The notes under the pieces were generated by a model. It saw only the letters and a list, made by a program, of their open reading frames with translations, was not told the DNA's origin and did not search any database. DNA of 60,087 nucleotides from Geminicoccus harenae (lineage in GTDB: Bacteria > Pseudomonadota > Alphaproteobacteria > Geminicoccales > Geminicoccaceae): positions 1 to 60,087 of the forward strand of contig NZ_JABGCL010000028.1 in assembly GCF_019800005.1 (NCBI RefSeq), given 5' to 3'. Position numbers and translations under genes: made by a program. Positions within the stretch are counted from its first letter, which is position 1, and the number at the start of each line of letters is the position of its first letter. Below are positions 35,459 through 44,400 of this stretch, one piece after another.

Positions 35459-37006
35459 TCAGGCGGCCGTCTGGTTGTGCGTAAACAGGTGCATCAGGCT
35501 CTCCTCGGTGGCCCGGTCGCGCATGAGCTCGCCGGTGACCCGGCCCTCGCGCATGGTGACGATCCGGTCGGCCAGCCGCAGCAGCTCCGGCATCTCCGAG
35601 GAGATCACGATCACCGCGATGCCGGCCTCGGCCAGCTCGAACAGGAGGTGATGGACCTCGTTCTTGGCGGCGATGTCGATGCCGCGGGTCGGCTCGTCGA
35701 CGATCAGCACCTTGGGATTGAGCGCCAGCCAGCGCGCCAGCACCACCTTCTGCTGGTTGCCGCCGGACAGGTTGCCGACCGGCTGCTCCTGGCTGGCCAT
35801 GCGGATCGACAGTTTCTGCCGGTAGCGCTCGACCAGCGCGCGTTCCTTGCTGCCCGAGACGAAGCCCAGGCGCTCGGTGAGCCCGTCCAGCGCGGCCATC
35901 GACAGGTTCGGCCGGATGGCGAGCGAGAGGAACAGGGCCTGCTGCTTGCGGTCCTCCGGGACCAGGCCGATGCCGTGGCGGATGGCGTCCTGCGGGGTCG
36001 TGATCGCGACCTCCCGGCCCTCGATCAGGACCTTGCCGGAATCGATCGGGTCGGCGCCGAAGATGGCGCGGGCCAGCTCGGTGCGGCCAGCCCCGATCAG
36101 CCCGCCAATGCCCAGGATCTCACCGGCATGGGCGGTGAGCGACACGTCGCGCACCCGCACGGCATGCGGGTCATTGGCATCGCCCATCCGGGTCAGGTTC
36201 TGCACCTCCAGGACGGTGGCGCCGCGATGGGCGACCCGGCCGCCCCGGCCATGCAGTTCGACCTCGCGGCCGACCATCATGCGGATGATGTCGTCGACCC
36301 GGATGTCCTTCACCTCGGCCGAGCCCACCAGCTTGCCGTCGCGCAGCACGGTGACCCGGTCACAGGCGCGCATCACCTCGTCCAGCCGGTGGGTGACGAA
36401 CACGACCGCAATGCCGTGCGCCTTGAGGTCGGCGATGATCCGGAACAGGCGCTCGACCTCGGTCTCGGACAAAGCGGCGGTCGGCTCGTCCATGATGACG
36501 AGCCTGGCCTCCATCGAGAGCGCCTTGGCGATCTCGACCATCTGCTGCTCGGCGACCGAGAGGTCCTTGACCAGGCGGCGCGGATCCATATCCAGGCCGA
36601 TCCGCCGGGTCACCTCCCGCGCTTGCTGGTTCAGCTTCTTCCAGTCGACGAACGGGCCGCGGGTCGGCTCGCGGCCGACGAACACGTTCTCGGCGATCGT
36701 CAGGTTCGGCAGGAGGTTGAACTCCTGGTAGATCGTGACGATGCCGAGTGCCTGGGCATCCGCCGGCCGGGCGATCTCGACCGGGCGGCCGTCGAAGGTG
36801 ATGGTGCCGGTGTCCGGCCGGTGCGCGCCGGCCAGGATCTTGAGCAGGGTCGACTTGCCCGCGCCGTTCTCGCCGAGCAGCGCATGGCACTCCCCGGCAC
36901 GCACCTCGAGCGCCACCCCGGTCAGGGCCTGCACGCCGGGAAAGCCCTTGCTGATGTCCTGGACCTGGAGGAGCGGGGTCAAGCGGTCGGCTTTCCTTGC
37001 CTGCAT
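35459..37006 (-). CDS. rbsA: Ribose-type ABC transporter ATPase, two nucleotide-binding domains
   Basis: The 515-residue protein has two ABC domains. The first (residues 10-240) has Walker A GENGAGKST and a VAEQQMVEIAKAL signature region. The second (about 260-500) has the degenerate Walker A GLIGAGRTE and the signature LSGGNQQKVVLARWL, the usual asymmetry in RbsA/MglA. It energises monosaccharide import. The order is binding protein, ATPase, permease, all on the reverse strand, with 67 bases before it and 20 after. Confidence 0.95.
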   Translation of the reverse strand: MQARKADRLTPLLQVQDISKGFPGVQALTGVALEVRAGECHALLGENGAGKSTLLKILAGAHRPDTGTITFDGRPVEIARPADAQALGIVTIYQEFNLLPNLTIAENVFVGREPTRGPFVDWKKLNQQAREVTRRIGLDMDPRRLVKDLSVAEQQMVEIAKALSMEARLVIMDEPTAALSETEVERLFRIIADLKAHGIAVVFVTHRLDEVMRACDRVTVLRDGKLVGSAEVKDIRVDDIIRMMVGREVELHGRGGRVAHRGATVLEVQNLTRMGDANDPHAVRVRDVSLTAHAGEILGIGGLIGAGRTELARAIFGADPIDSGKVLIEGREVAITTPQDAIRHGIGLVPEDRKQQALFLSLAIRPNLSMAALDGLTERLGFVSGSKERALVERYRQKLSIRMASQEQPVGNLSGGNQQKVVLARWLALNPKVLIVDEPTRGIDIAAKNEVHHLLFELAEAGIAVIVISSEMPELLRLADRIVTMREGRVTGELMRDRATEESLMHLFTHNQTAA

Positions 37007-37073
37007 CGATGCGCCCGGCCGGCTCGGCCGTGACGGGGGCCGGGCCGGTGTCGACCCGGCCCGGCAGGAACGG

Positions 37074-38030
37074 CTACTGCACCTCGCCCAGGCGCTCGGC
37101 CTTGTCGAGATTGTCCTTGGTCAGGACGATCGGGGTGAGCAGGACCGGGTTCTCCTCCGGCGCCTTGCCGTTCTGGATGTAGTCGACCAGGATCTGCACC
37201 GCCCGGCGGCTCTGGCCGCCCGGGAACTGCTCGACCGTGCCGGCCAGGCCGCCGTCGCGGATGGAGGCCAGCGCCTCGGGCAGGGCGTCGAAGCCCACGA
37301 TCTTGATCTGATCGTCCAGGTTGCGCGCGCGCACCGCTTCCAGCGCGCCCAGCGCCATGTCGTCATTGGCGGCGATGATCACGTCCGGCGGGTCGCTCAT
37401 GCCGGCCAGCAGCGACTCGGTGACCGACAGGCCCTGGTCGCGGGCGAAGTTCGCGGTCTGCTCGGCGACGATCTGGTACTTGTCCGTGTGCTGATCGAGG
37501 ACGTTGTGCAGGCCCTTGTTGCGGTCAATCGCCGGCGACGCGCCGGGCTGGCCCTGCAGGTTGATGATCTTCGCCCCGTCCGGGTAGTTGGCGAGCAGCC
37601 ACTCCCCCTGGGCTTCGCCACCCTTGACGTTGTCGGCGCCGACATGGGCGAGGATGCCCTCGACCCCGTCCACCCGCCGGTCCACGGTGACCACCGGCAC
37701 GTTGTTCTCGACCGCAGTCGCAAGGGCCGGCGCCATCGCGTTCACGTCCGACGGGCTGATCACGATGCCCTGGACGCCCTGCACGATGGCGGCCTCGACG
37801 TCGGCGGTCTGCTTGGGCGCGCTGTTCTGGCCGTCGCTGTCGATCGTGGCGACACCCAGCTTGGTCGCCTCGTCCTTGATCTCTTTGAGCATGTGCACGA
37901 AGAACGGGAACGTCAGCGAGGGCACGGATGCCAGGATGGTGGTGTCCTGGGCGCGGGCACCGAGGCCACCCATCGACACGCCCGCAAGAAGTACCGCAGC
38001 GGCAAGCGCGCTGCGCCGGACCAGCTTCAT
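37074..38030 (-). CDS. rbsB: Ribose-type periplasmic sugar-binding protein
   Basis: The 318-residue product has a signal peptide (residues 1-27, ending GARAQ) and the type I periplasmic-binding fold. Family signatures are ILASVPSLTFPFF, QTADVEAAIVQGVQGIVISP, VVTVDRRVDG and VIIAANDDMALGALEA. The ATG at 38030 is preceded by GGGAGGTCATAG. It is the first gene of the rbsB-rbsA-rbsC order. The ligand is probably a pentose or a related monosaccharide. Confidence 0.94.
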   Translation of the reverse strand: MKLVRRSALAAAVLLAGVSMGGLGARAQDTTILASVPSLTFPFFVHMLKEIKDEATKLGVATIDSDGQNSAPKQTADVEAAIVQGVQGIVISPSDVNAMAPALATAVENNVPVVTVDRRVDGVEGILAHVGADNVKGGEAQGEWLLANYPDGAKIINLQGQPGASPAIDRNKGLHNVLDQHTDKYQIVAEQTANFARDQGLSVTESLLAGMSDPPDVIIAANDDMALGALEAVRARNLDDQIKIVGFDALPEALASIRDGGLAGTVEQFPGGQSRRAVQILVDYIQNGKAPEENPVLLTPIVLTKDNLDKAERLGEVQ

Positions 38031-38116
38031 TCTATGACCTCCCTCATCGCCGCGGCATCCCCGGCCACGCTGGCCGGACACTAGTCCCGCGGGCAGGGGA
38101 GGAAAAGTAGGCTTTT

Positions 38117-38791
38117 TCAGGCCACAACAGGCAGGGCGGTGCCGATCAGGCAGTCGCGGGTGACGATCGCGGCGAGCTGGTCCTCGCTCCAGCCCTCGGT
38201 CCCGGACGGCCGCACCGGCACCACCAGGTAGCGCAGCTCCGCCGTGCTGTCGTGGACCTCGATCTGCATGCCGTCCGGCAGATGGAGGCCGAATTCGGCC
38301 AGCACTGCCCGGGGCTCGCGCACCACCCGCGCCCGGTAGGCCTTCGACTTGTACCAGTCCGGCGAGCCGCCCAGCAGGAAGCGCGGGTAGCAGGAGCACA
38401 GCGTGCAGACGATGACGTTGTGCCGGTCCGGCGTGTCCGCCACCGCCCGGATCGGGATGCCGCCGGCATCGATGCCGAGTTCCCCTGCCGCCGCGTTCAC
38501 GTCCTGGAGGAGCCTCGCCCGGAAGTCCGGATCGAGCCAGGCCCGCGCCACCAGGCGGCTGCCCGCGGCCGGGCTGGCCGCATCGATCTTCTCCAGGGTG
38601 CGGTGGATGTCGGCCGGCGTGCACAGGCCCTTCTGCACGATCAGCTCGGCCATGGCCTCGGTCAGCGCCATGTGCCAGGTCAGCGGCGCGTCCTCGATGT
38701 CCGGCTGCCTGGGATGGGGGTGGGCGTGCCCGCCATGCCCGTGCCCGTCATGCCCATGCTCATGCTCGTGACCGTCATGCGCGTGGGTCAT
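38117..38791 (-). CDS. Nitrile hydratase/thiocyanate hydrolase alpha-type subunit, cobalt type, His-rich N-terminus
   Basis: The 224-residue catalytic subunit has the metal claw VCTLCSCY (Cys129, Cys132, Cys134). CTLC is the cobalt-type form (iron-type is CSLC). The N-terminal 26 residues contain 11 histidines (H-x repeats with Gly and Asp), resembling a metal-storage or chaperone tail, and are not part of the usual NHase alpha fold. It catalyses hydration of a nitrile, or hydrolysis of thiocyanate. It overlaps the beta C-terminal half gene by 4 bases. No separate P14K-type activator gene follows. Confidence 0.92.
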   Translation of the reverse strand: MTHAHDGHEHEHGHDGHGHGGHAHPHPRQPDIEDAPLTWHMALTEAMAELIVQKGLCTPADIHRTLEKIDAASPAAGSRLVARAWLDPDFRARLLQDVNAAAGELGIDAGGIPIRAVADTPDRHNVIVCTLCSCYPRFLLGGSPDWYKSKAYRARVVREPRAVLAEFGLHLPDGMQIEVHDSTAELRYLVVPVRPSGTEGWSEDQLAAIVTRDCLIGTALPVVA

Positions 38792-39066
38792 CGCCGTGGC
38801 TCCAGCCAGTGCTCGTAGAGATCCAGGACCACCGTGTCGCGCGGGTCGCCGGCATAGTCCGGCCAGAGCGTGGTCTGGCGGAAGCGCACCCGCCAGACCG
38901 GCTGGTCCGGCCCGCGTCCGCCATAGGCCAGCCGCTCCGCATCCGGCATCCGCCCGGCAAGGCCGATCACCACGCCCTCCTTGCCGCGCACGAAGCGCGG
39001 CGTACGGTGATGCCCGGGCGGGTCCATCTGCAGGACCCGGACGGGGGTGCCGACGCTCACGGACAT
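38788..39066 (-). CDS. Nitrile hydratase beta subunit, C-terminal half as a separate protein
   Basis: The 92-residue product is the SH3-like C-terminal domain of NHase beta: HHRTPRFVRGKEGVV followed by RVRFRQTTLWP and DTVVLDLYEHWLEP. In ordinary NHases it is joined to the helical N-terminal half. Here the helical half is the preceding gene (10-base overlap). This split is the arrangement of thiocyanate hydrolase and toyocamycin-type NHases. The arginines of HxRxPRFVRG are the ones known to contact the oxidised cysteines. Confidence 0.88.
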   Translation of the reverse strand: MSVSVGTPVRVLQMDPPGHHRTPRFVRGKEGVVIGLAGRMPDAERLAYGGRGPDQPVWRVRFRQTTLWPDYAGDPRDTVVLDLYEHWLEPRR

Positions 39067-39374
39067 GACGCCGCCTCCGCATGACGCGCCTTGGCCGTCT
39101 CGATCGCCTGGCCGAGCTCGCTGGGCGTCACCAGCCCCTTCTCCAGCGCCAGGTTCGCGGCCGCCTGGATCCAGCGCTGGTAGTAGCTGAGTTCTTCATA
39201 GGCGCCGGGCCCTAGCTCCTCGATGGTCCGGCGCATCTCGTCCAGCGTGAACAGGTTCGCCCCGATCATCAGCCGCATGATCGCGTCGACCTTCTTCTCC
39301 CAGGGAGCGTAGTCGTGCGGGCTGCGGTCCACCGGTCCGGCCGGCAGACCGCCGACATCGTGGATGCGCTGCAT
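39057..39374 (-). CDS. Nitrile hydratase beta subunit, N-terminal half as a separate protein
   Basis: The 105-residue product begins MQRIHDVGG, the NHase beta start. It contains the helical signature APWEKKVDAIMRLM, then ELSYYQRWIQAAANLALEKG LVT. It ends where a normal beta subunit would continue into the SH3 domain. It is the first gene of the three-gene operon, divergent from the class III cyclase gene. P14K-type activators resemble this half too, but the IHDVGG start favours a structural subunit. Confidence 0.88.
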   Translation of the reverse strand: MQRIHDVGGLPAGPVDRSPHDYAPWEKKVDAIMRLMIGANLFTLDEMRRTIEELGPGAYEELSYYQRWIQAAANLALEKGLVTPSELGQAIETAKARHAEAASCP

Positions 39375-39508
39375 GGCAACCGATCGCCTTTCCCATGATC
39401 ACGGAAGGGCGACAAATTGGCCGCTCCGCAGGCGCGATGCAATCGACTTGCCGCGAACCGCGCCCGGCGCGACTCTGGCCTGCAATCATCGGCCGGGCGA
39501 AGACGGGC

Positions 39509-40252
39509 ATGTCGGCGGAGATCGAACGCAAGCTCACCACCATCCTGTGCGCCGACGTGGCCGGCTACAGCCGGCTGATGGGGAACGACGAGGTGCGCAC
39601 GCTGGAGCGGCTGCGCCGGCTGCGCACGCTGTTCGTCGGCCTGATCGAGCGCCGCCGCGGGCGGGTGGTCAACACCTGGGGCGACGGGCTGATCGCCGAG
39701 TTCCCGAGCGTGGTCGAGGCGGTGCAGGCCGCGATCGAGGCGCAGAAGGAGCTGCTTCTGGCCGATGACGGCACGGGCGAGAGCGAGCGGCTACAGTTCC
39801 GGATCGGCGTCAATCTCGGCGACGTGATCGTCGAGGGGCAGGACCTGTACGGCGAGGGGGTCAATGTCGCGGCCAGGCTCCAGGCCCTGGCCGAGCCGGG
39901 CGGCGTGATGGTTTCCGGCACGGTCTACGACCATGTCCGCGGCAAGCTGGCGGTGGGCTTCGACTTCGCCGGGCCGCAGCAACTGCACAACATCGCGGAG
40001 CCGGTGCCGGCCTACCGCGTGACCGACGGCCGGGCTCCCCCGTCCGCACGGCCGGCCCCGGCCGCCACGCCGCCTGCCGCGGCCAGAGTGGCGCGGGCCG
40101 GGCTCGGCTCGCGGCTCCTGCGCACCTACGTCCTGATCGTCGCGTTCTTCTTCCTGATCAACCTGTTCTCCGGCATGAACACGGTCTGGTTCCAGTGGCC
40201 GGCACTCGGCATCGGCTTTGCCATGGCGCTGCGCTGGTCCCTGTCCCGCTGA
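39509..40252 (+). CDS. Class III adenylate/guanylate cyclase with C-terminal 2TM domain
   Basis: The 247-residue protein has a complete cyclase domain. Both metal-binding aspartates are present (CADVAGYSRLMG and TWGDGLIAEF), and the family core RIGVNLGDVIVEGQDLYGEGVNVAARLQ follows. The C-terminal 55 residues form two membrane helices (LLRTYVLIVAFFFLINLFSG and WFQWPALGIGFAMALRWSL), a 2TM module, so the cyclase is anchored with its catalytic domain in the cytoplasm. The ATG at 39509 was chosen since MSAEIERKLTTILCADV matches family starts. Confidence 0.92.
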   Translation: MSAEIERKLTTILCADVAGYSRLMGNDEVRTLERLRRLRTLFVGLIERRRGRVVNTWGDGLIAEFPSVVEAVQAAIEAQKELLLADDGTGESERLQFRIGVNLGDVIVEGQDLYGEGVNVAARLQALAEPGGVMVSGTVYDHVRGKLAVGFDFAGPQQLHNIAEPVPAYRVTDGRAPPSARPAPAATPPAAARVARAGLGSRLLRTYVLIVAFFFLINLFSGMNTVWFQWPALGIGFAMALRWSLSR

Positions 40253-40290
40253 GCAGGCATGCTCGCTGCGGTGTATCGCAGGGGACGGCC

Positions 40291-41067
40291 ATGGATCTCG
40301 AACTCGAAGGCAAGACCGCACTGGTGACCGGCGGGGCCAGGGGCATCGGCCTGGCCTGCGCGCGCCTGCTCGCGGCGGAAGGGGCCAAGGTCGCGATCTG
40401 CGCGCGTACGCCGGCCCATCTCGACCGGGCCCTCACCGAACTGCCGGGGGCGATCGGGCTCTGCGCCGACCTCACCGACGCCGAGGCCGCCTTGGATATG
40501 GCACGGTCGGCCGAGGAGCGCCTGGGGCCGCTCGACATCCTGGTCAACAGCGCCGGTGCGGCCAGGCGCACGCCTCCGGACGAGCTCACCCCGGCCATCT
40601 GGCGGGCCGCCATGGAGGCCAAGTACTTCACCTACATCCATGTCATCGACCCGGTGATCAAGCGGATGGCGGCGCGCGGCAGCGGGGTGATCGTCAACGT
40701 CATCGGTGCCGGCGGCAAGGTCGCGGCACCCACCCATCTGCCGGGTGGTGCCGCCAATGCCGCGCTCATGCTGGCGACCGCCGGGCTCGCCACTGCCTAT
40801 GCGGGGCAGGGCGTGCGGGTGGTGGGCGTCAACCCGGGCCTGACCGCGACCGATCGGGCGGCAGAAGGGCTCGCGGCAGAAGCACGGCTGGCCGGCATCG
40901 ATCCCGACGAGGCCGGGCGTAGGGCGGTGGCGGGCATCCCGCTGGGCCGGATGGCGCAGCCCGAGGAGATCGCGGCCGCGGTCGCCTTTCTCGCCTCGGC
41001 GCGCGCGAGCTACCTCACCGGCGTCACGATCGCGATGGATGGGGGCCGCTACCCGTCCGTAGTGTGA
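40291..41067 (+). CDS. SDR-family protein lacking the catalytic Tyr-Lys pair
   Basis: The 258-residue protein has the SDR cofactor loop TGGARGIG (residues 13-20), NSAG (86-89) and the C-terminal LTGVTIAMDGG. The catalytic YxxxK motif is missing: the corresponding stretch is HLPGGAANAALM, with Gly152 and Asn156 at the Tyr and Lys positions. Some SDR subfamilies share this GGAxNAAL pattern and are of unclear activity. It follows the cyclase by 38 bases and overlaps the convergent DUF1850 gene by 19 bases. Confidence 0.88.
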   Translation: MDLELEGKTALVTGGARGIGLACARLLAAEGAKVAICARTPAHLDRALTELPGAIGLCADLTDAEAALDMARSAEERLGPLDILVNSAGAARRTPPDELTPAIWRAAMEAKYFTYIHVIDPVIKRMAARGSGVIVNVIGAGGKVAAPTHLPGGAANAALMLATAGLATAYAGQGVRVVGVNPGLTATDRAAEGLAAEARLAGIDPDEAGRRAVAGIPLGRMAQPEEIAAAVAFLASARASYLTGVTIAMDGGRYPSVV

Positions 41068-41450
41068 CCCTCGCAGGGCGAGAGCCTGGCAGGCTCGCCG
41101 TCGGCCGGGCGGCCGGTGAGCCCGGTGACGGTGGCGCAGCGGCCGGCACGGCAGATGGTCCAGTCGGCCGTGGCGTCGCTGCGGGCGAGATCCAGGAAGG
41201 GAAGCGGCGGCAGGTCCGGGCGCCACGACCAGCCGGAAGCGGTGCGGCTGGCACCTTCGGGCGGATCCATGCCGGCACCGCTGCCCTCGATCGTGGCTTC
41301 CAGCGCCACCAGGCCGTCGGGCGTCGCCTGCCACTGCTCGGTCCACTGGCTCCGCTGGACGCTGTGGGTCCAGCGGAGCTCGATCGTGGCGCTGCCCAGA
41401 TCCAGGATCAGGCCGCCAAGCGCGAGGCAGATCGTGAGCGGGTCCGCCAC
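41049..41450 (-). CDS. DUF1850 protein associated with TRAP transporter
   Basis: The product is about 133 residues. It begins with one membrane or signal-like segment (ADPLTICLALGGLILDL) and continues with the DUF1850 pattern TIELRWTHSVQRSQWTEQW and a C-terminal DWTICRAGRCATV. DUF1850 genes regularly lie next to fused TRAP permeases of the TAXI type, as here. The start at 41450 (GTG) overlaps the permease gene by 43 bases and has no clear ribosome site, so translation is probably coupled. Confidence 0.8.
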   Translation of the reverse strand: MADPLTICLALGGLILDLGSATIELRWTHSVQRSQWTEQWQATPDGLVALEATIEGSGAGMDPPEGASRTASGWSWRPDLPPLPFLDLARSDATADWTICRAGRCATVTGLTGRPADGEPARLSPCEGHTTDG

Positions 41451-43453
41451 CAGTGCCAGCCCAGGAACAAAAGGGACAGGCCGAAGCCCAGTTCGTCGGT
41501 GACCGGCAGGGCCAGCACCAGCAGGGTCGCGGCAACCGCGGCGAACACCCGCTCCGGCCAGTTCAGCGGACCCAGCAGCCAGCCGACCGTGGCACCGCCC
41601 CACAGGCCGATCGAGACCAGCGCCTTGAGCACCACATAGGCCGTGGCGAGATAATCGCCGCCCTGCAGCATCAGGGCCGGGGAATAGACCGCCATGAACG
41701 GGACCACGTAGCCGGCGATCGCGATGCGCGTGGCGGTGAAGCCGATCCGCATGTGCGAGGCGCCGGCAATCGGCGAGGCGGCCAGGGCCGCCAGCGCCAC
41801 GGGCGGGGTCAGGTCGGCCATGATTCCGAAATAGAACACGAACATGTGGCTGACGAGCAGCGGCACGCCCAGCTCGGCCAGGGCCGGCCCCGCGATCGAG
41901 GAGGTGATGATGTAGTTGGGGATGGTCGGGATGCCGGTGCCCAGCACCAGGCAGGCCAGCATGGTGAGCAGGAGCGAGAGCAGCAGCGAGTTCTGGCCGA
42001 TGTCGACGATCCAGCCGGCGAAGTTCGACGCCATGCCGGTCAGCGTGAGCGTACCGACGATCGTGCCGACCAGCGCGCAGGCGATGCCCACCGGCAAGGC
42101 GTGGCGCGCACCGTCGGCCAGGGCATCGCGGCAGAGCAGGAGGGTGGCACGGCCGCCCTTCACGACCAGGCAGGCCAGGACCAGCAGGACGATCAGGAGC
42201 GCGATCACCCCGATCCCGTAGCGGCCGAACGCGGCAGCACCCAGGCCGATCGCGATCCAGAACAGGATGCGCAGGGCGTGCTGCGGGATGGCCCGGCTGA
42301 CCGGCGTGCCCAGGACCACCAGCGCAGTGAGCGCCAGGCCGATCGTGCCGGCGAACATCGGCGTGTAGCCGGCGAACAGCAGCCAGACCAGGGCCGCCAG
42401 CGGCAGGATCAGGTACCAGTCGCGCCGCAGGGCTGCCAGCGCACTCGGGCATTCGCTCTTCGGCAGGCCCACCAGGCCATGCCTGCCGGCCTCCAGGTGG
42501 ACCACCCAGAAGGCGGTGCCGAAGTAGAGGATCGCGGGGATGGTCGCCGCGATCGCGATCTCGACGTAAGGCACGTCGATGGTCTCGGCCATGATGAAGG
42601 CGACCGCCCCCATCACCGGCGGCATGATCTGCCCGCCCATCGACGCCGTGGCCTCGACCGCGCCGGCGAAGGCCGGGCGGTAGCCGAACCGCTTCATCAG
42701 CGGGATGGTGAACTGGCCGGTGGTGACGACGTTGGCGACACCACTGCCGTTGATCGTGCCCATGAGGCCAGACGAGATCACCGAGACCTTGGCCGGCCCG
42801 CCCTGACTGTGGCCGACCGTGCCCATGGCGATGTCGTTGAACAGCCGGATCATCCCGGCGCGCTCCAAGAAGGCGCCGAACAGGATGAACAGGAAGATGA
42901 AGGACGAGCTCACATAGATCGCGGTGCCGTAGATGCCCTCGGTGCCGAGGAACATCTGGTCGACCACCTGGGCGAAGTCGTAGGGGCGGTGGTCGAGCGG
43001 CCGGGGCGCGTATTCGCCGAACAGGGCGTAGAGCAGGAACACCGTGCAGATGATCGGCAGGGCCAGGCCCAGCAGCCGGCGCGAGGCCTCGAACACCAGC
43101 AGGATGACGAGCACGCCCACCACCAGATCGACGGTGGTGGGATCGCCCGCGCGCAGGATCAGCGCGTCGTGGAACACCCAGTGATAGAGGCCCAGCGCGA
43201 AGCCGCCGACACCCAGAGCCCAGCCGACGAGGCGGGACCGCCCGGGACCGCGCTCGGCCAGCAGGGTGAAGCACAGCAGCAGGAGAAATCCGACATGGAC
43301 GCTGCGCACCACCATGGACGGCAGCGGCGAGAGGGCGGCGGTCCAGAGCTGGAAGGCCGAGAACGCCAGCGCGATCGCCATGATCGCGGCGCCCGCGCGG
43401 CCCTTGCCGAAGGCCAGCGCGCCGGGATCGTCGCCTGCTGCCAGACCGCTCAA
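41408..43453 (-). CDS. TRAP transporter fused permease (4TM/12TM, TAXI type)
   Basis: The 681-residue protein fuses the small and large TRAP permease subunits and has about 18 membrane helices. Signature segments are the DctM-like GLMGTINGSGVANVVTTGQFTIP and EATASMGGQIMPPVMGAVAFIMAE. It takes up an organic acid driven by an ion gradient. The TTG start overlaps the stop of the binding-protein gene (TTGA), so the two are coupled. It is followed by DUF1850. Confidence 0.93.
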   Translation of the reverse strand: MSGLAAGDDPGALAFGKGRAGAAIMAIALAFSAFQLWTAALSPLPSMVVRSVHVGFLLLLCFTLLAERGPGRSRLVGWALGVGGFALGLYHWVFHDALILRAGDPTTVDLVVGVLVILLVFEASRRLLGLALPIICTVFLLYALFGEYAPRPLDHRPYDFAQVVDQMFLGTEGIYGTAIYVSSSFIFLFILFGAFLERAGMIRLFNDIAMGTVGHSQGGPAKVSVISSGLMGTINGSGVANVVTTGQFTIPLMKRFGYRPAFAGAVEATASMGGQIMPPVMGAVAFIMAETIDVPYVEIAIAATIPAILYFGTAFWVVHLEAGRHGLVGLPKSECPSALAALRRDWYLILPLAALVWLLFAGYTPMFAGTIGLALTALVVLGTPVSRAIPQHALRILFWIAIGLGAAAFGRYGIGVIALLIVLLVLACLVVKGGRATLLLCRDALADGARHALPVGIACALVGTIVGTLTLTGMASNFAGWIVDIGQNSLLLSLLLTMLACLVLGTGIPTIPNYIITSSIAGPALAELGVPLLVSHMFVFYFGIMADLTPPVALAALAASPIAGASHMRIGFTATRIAIAGYVVPFMAVYSPALMLQGGDYLATAYVVLKALVSIGLWGGATVGWLLGPLNWPERVFAAVAATLLVLALPVTDELGFGLSLLFLGWHWWRTRSRSASRLAA

Positions 43454-44400
43454 CGCTTCATGCCCTTTTCATCGTAGAAGCGCTCGGCACCCGGGTGCAG
43501 CGGCAGCGGCATGCCGTTCAGGGCATCCTCAAGCCGGATCGCCTTGGCGGCAGCGTGGGCCGAGGCCAGCTGGTCCAGGTGGCCGAACAGCTGGGCGGTC
43601 ATCTGGTAGGCGGTCTCGTCGGGCACGTCGCTGTGGGTGACGAGGTAGTTGGGCACCGCCGCGGTCGGCACGTCGCTGTCCTGGCCGTCATAGGTGCCGG
43701 CCGGGACGGTCGCGGCATAGAAGGGCTGGCCGATCTGCTCGATCAGCGCGGCCTCGATCGGCACCACCGTGATCGGCACGGAGGTGGCGAGGTCGCGGAT
43801 CGAGGCCACGCCCAGGCCGGCCGACTGCAAGGTGGCGTCGAGCTGGCGGTTCTTCATCAGCTCGACCGATTCGGCGAACGGCAGGTACTCGATCTTGCCG
43901 AGATCGTCATAGGACATGCCGGCGGCCGCCAGCACGGCGCGGGCATTCAGCTCGGTGCCGGACTTGGGGGCACCCACCGAGAGCGCCTTGCCCTTCAGGT
44001 CGGCGATGGACGCGATGCCGCTCTCCTTGGATGCCACCACCTGGATGTAGTTCGAGTAGATCGCCGCCACCCCGCGCAGCTTGTCGAGCTTCTTCGGGAA
44101 GCCCGCCTCCTCGCGACCGTTCCAGGCATCGATCAGGCTGTCGCCCAGCGTGAAGGCGATCTCGCCCTTGCCCTGCTGGAGCAGGTTCAGGTTCTCGACC
44201 GAGGCCTTGGTCGCCTGGGCGGAGGTACGCGCATCCGGGATGGTGTCGCCGTAGATCTTCGCCAGCGCCACGCCCAGGGGGTAGTAGACCCCCGACGTGC
44301 CGCCGGTCAGCACGGTGACATAGTCCGCAGCCTGGAGCCGGCTGCCGAACAGCGCGCTGCCTGCCGCCGCCGAGCCCAGGAGAAGGCGCCTCGAGATCAT
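43450..44400 (-). CDS. TAXI-family TRAP solute-binding protein
   Basis: The 316-residue periplasmic protein has a Tat-type signal (residues 1-25: ISRRLLLGSAAAGSALFG). The TAXI-family core VTVLTGGTSGVYYPLGVALAKI, ALSVGAPKSGTELNARAVL and YLPFAESVELMKNRQLDA follows. It binds the solute for the fused permease. The ATG at 44400 is preferred over the ATG 6 bases upstream because GGAGG lies 8 bases before it. The solute is unknown; glutamate and other carboxylates are typical of the family. Confidence 0.93.
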   Translation of the reverse strand: MISRRLLLGSAAAGSALFGSRLQAADYVTVLTGGTSGVYYPLGVALAKIYGDTIPDARTSAQATKASVENLNLLQQGKGEIAFTLGDSLIDAWNGREEAGFPKKLDKLRGVAAIYSNYIQVVASKESGIASIADLKGKALSVGAPKSGTELNARAVLAAAGMSYDDLGKIEYLPFAESVELMKNRQLDATLQSAGLGVASIRDLATSVPITVVPIEAALIEQIGQPFYAATVPAGTYDGQDSDVPTAAVPNYLVTHSDVPDETAYQMTAQLFGHLDQLASAHAAAKAIRLEDALNGMPLPLHPGAERFYDEKGMKR

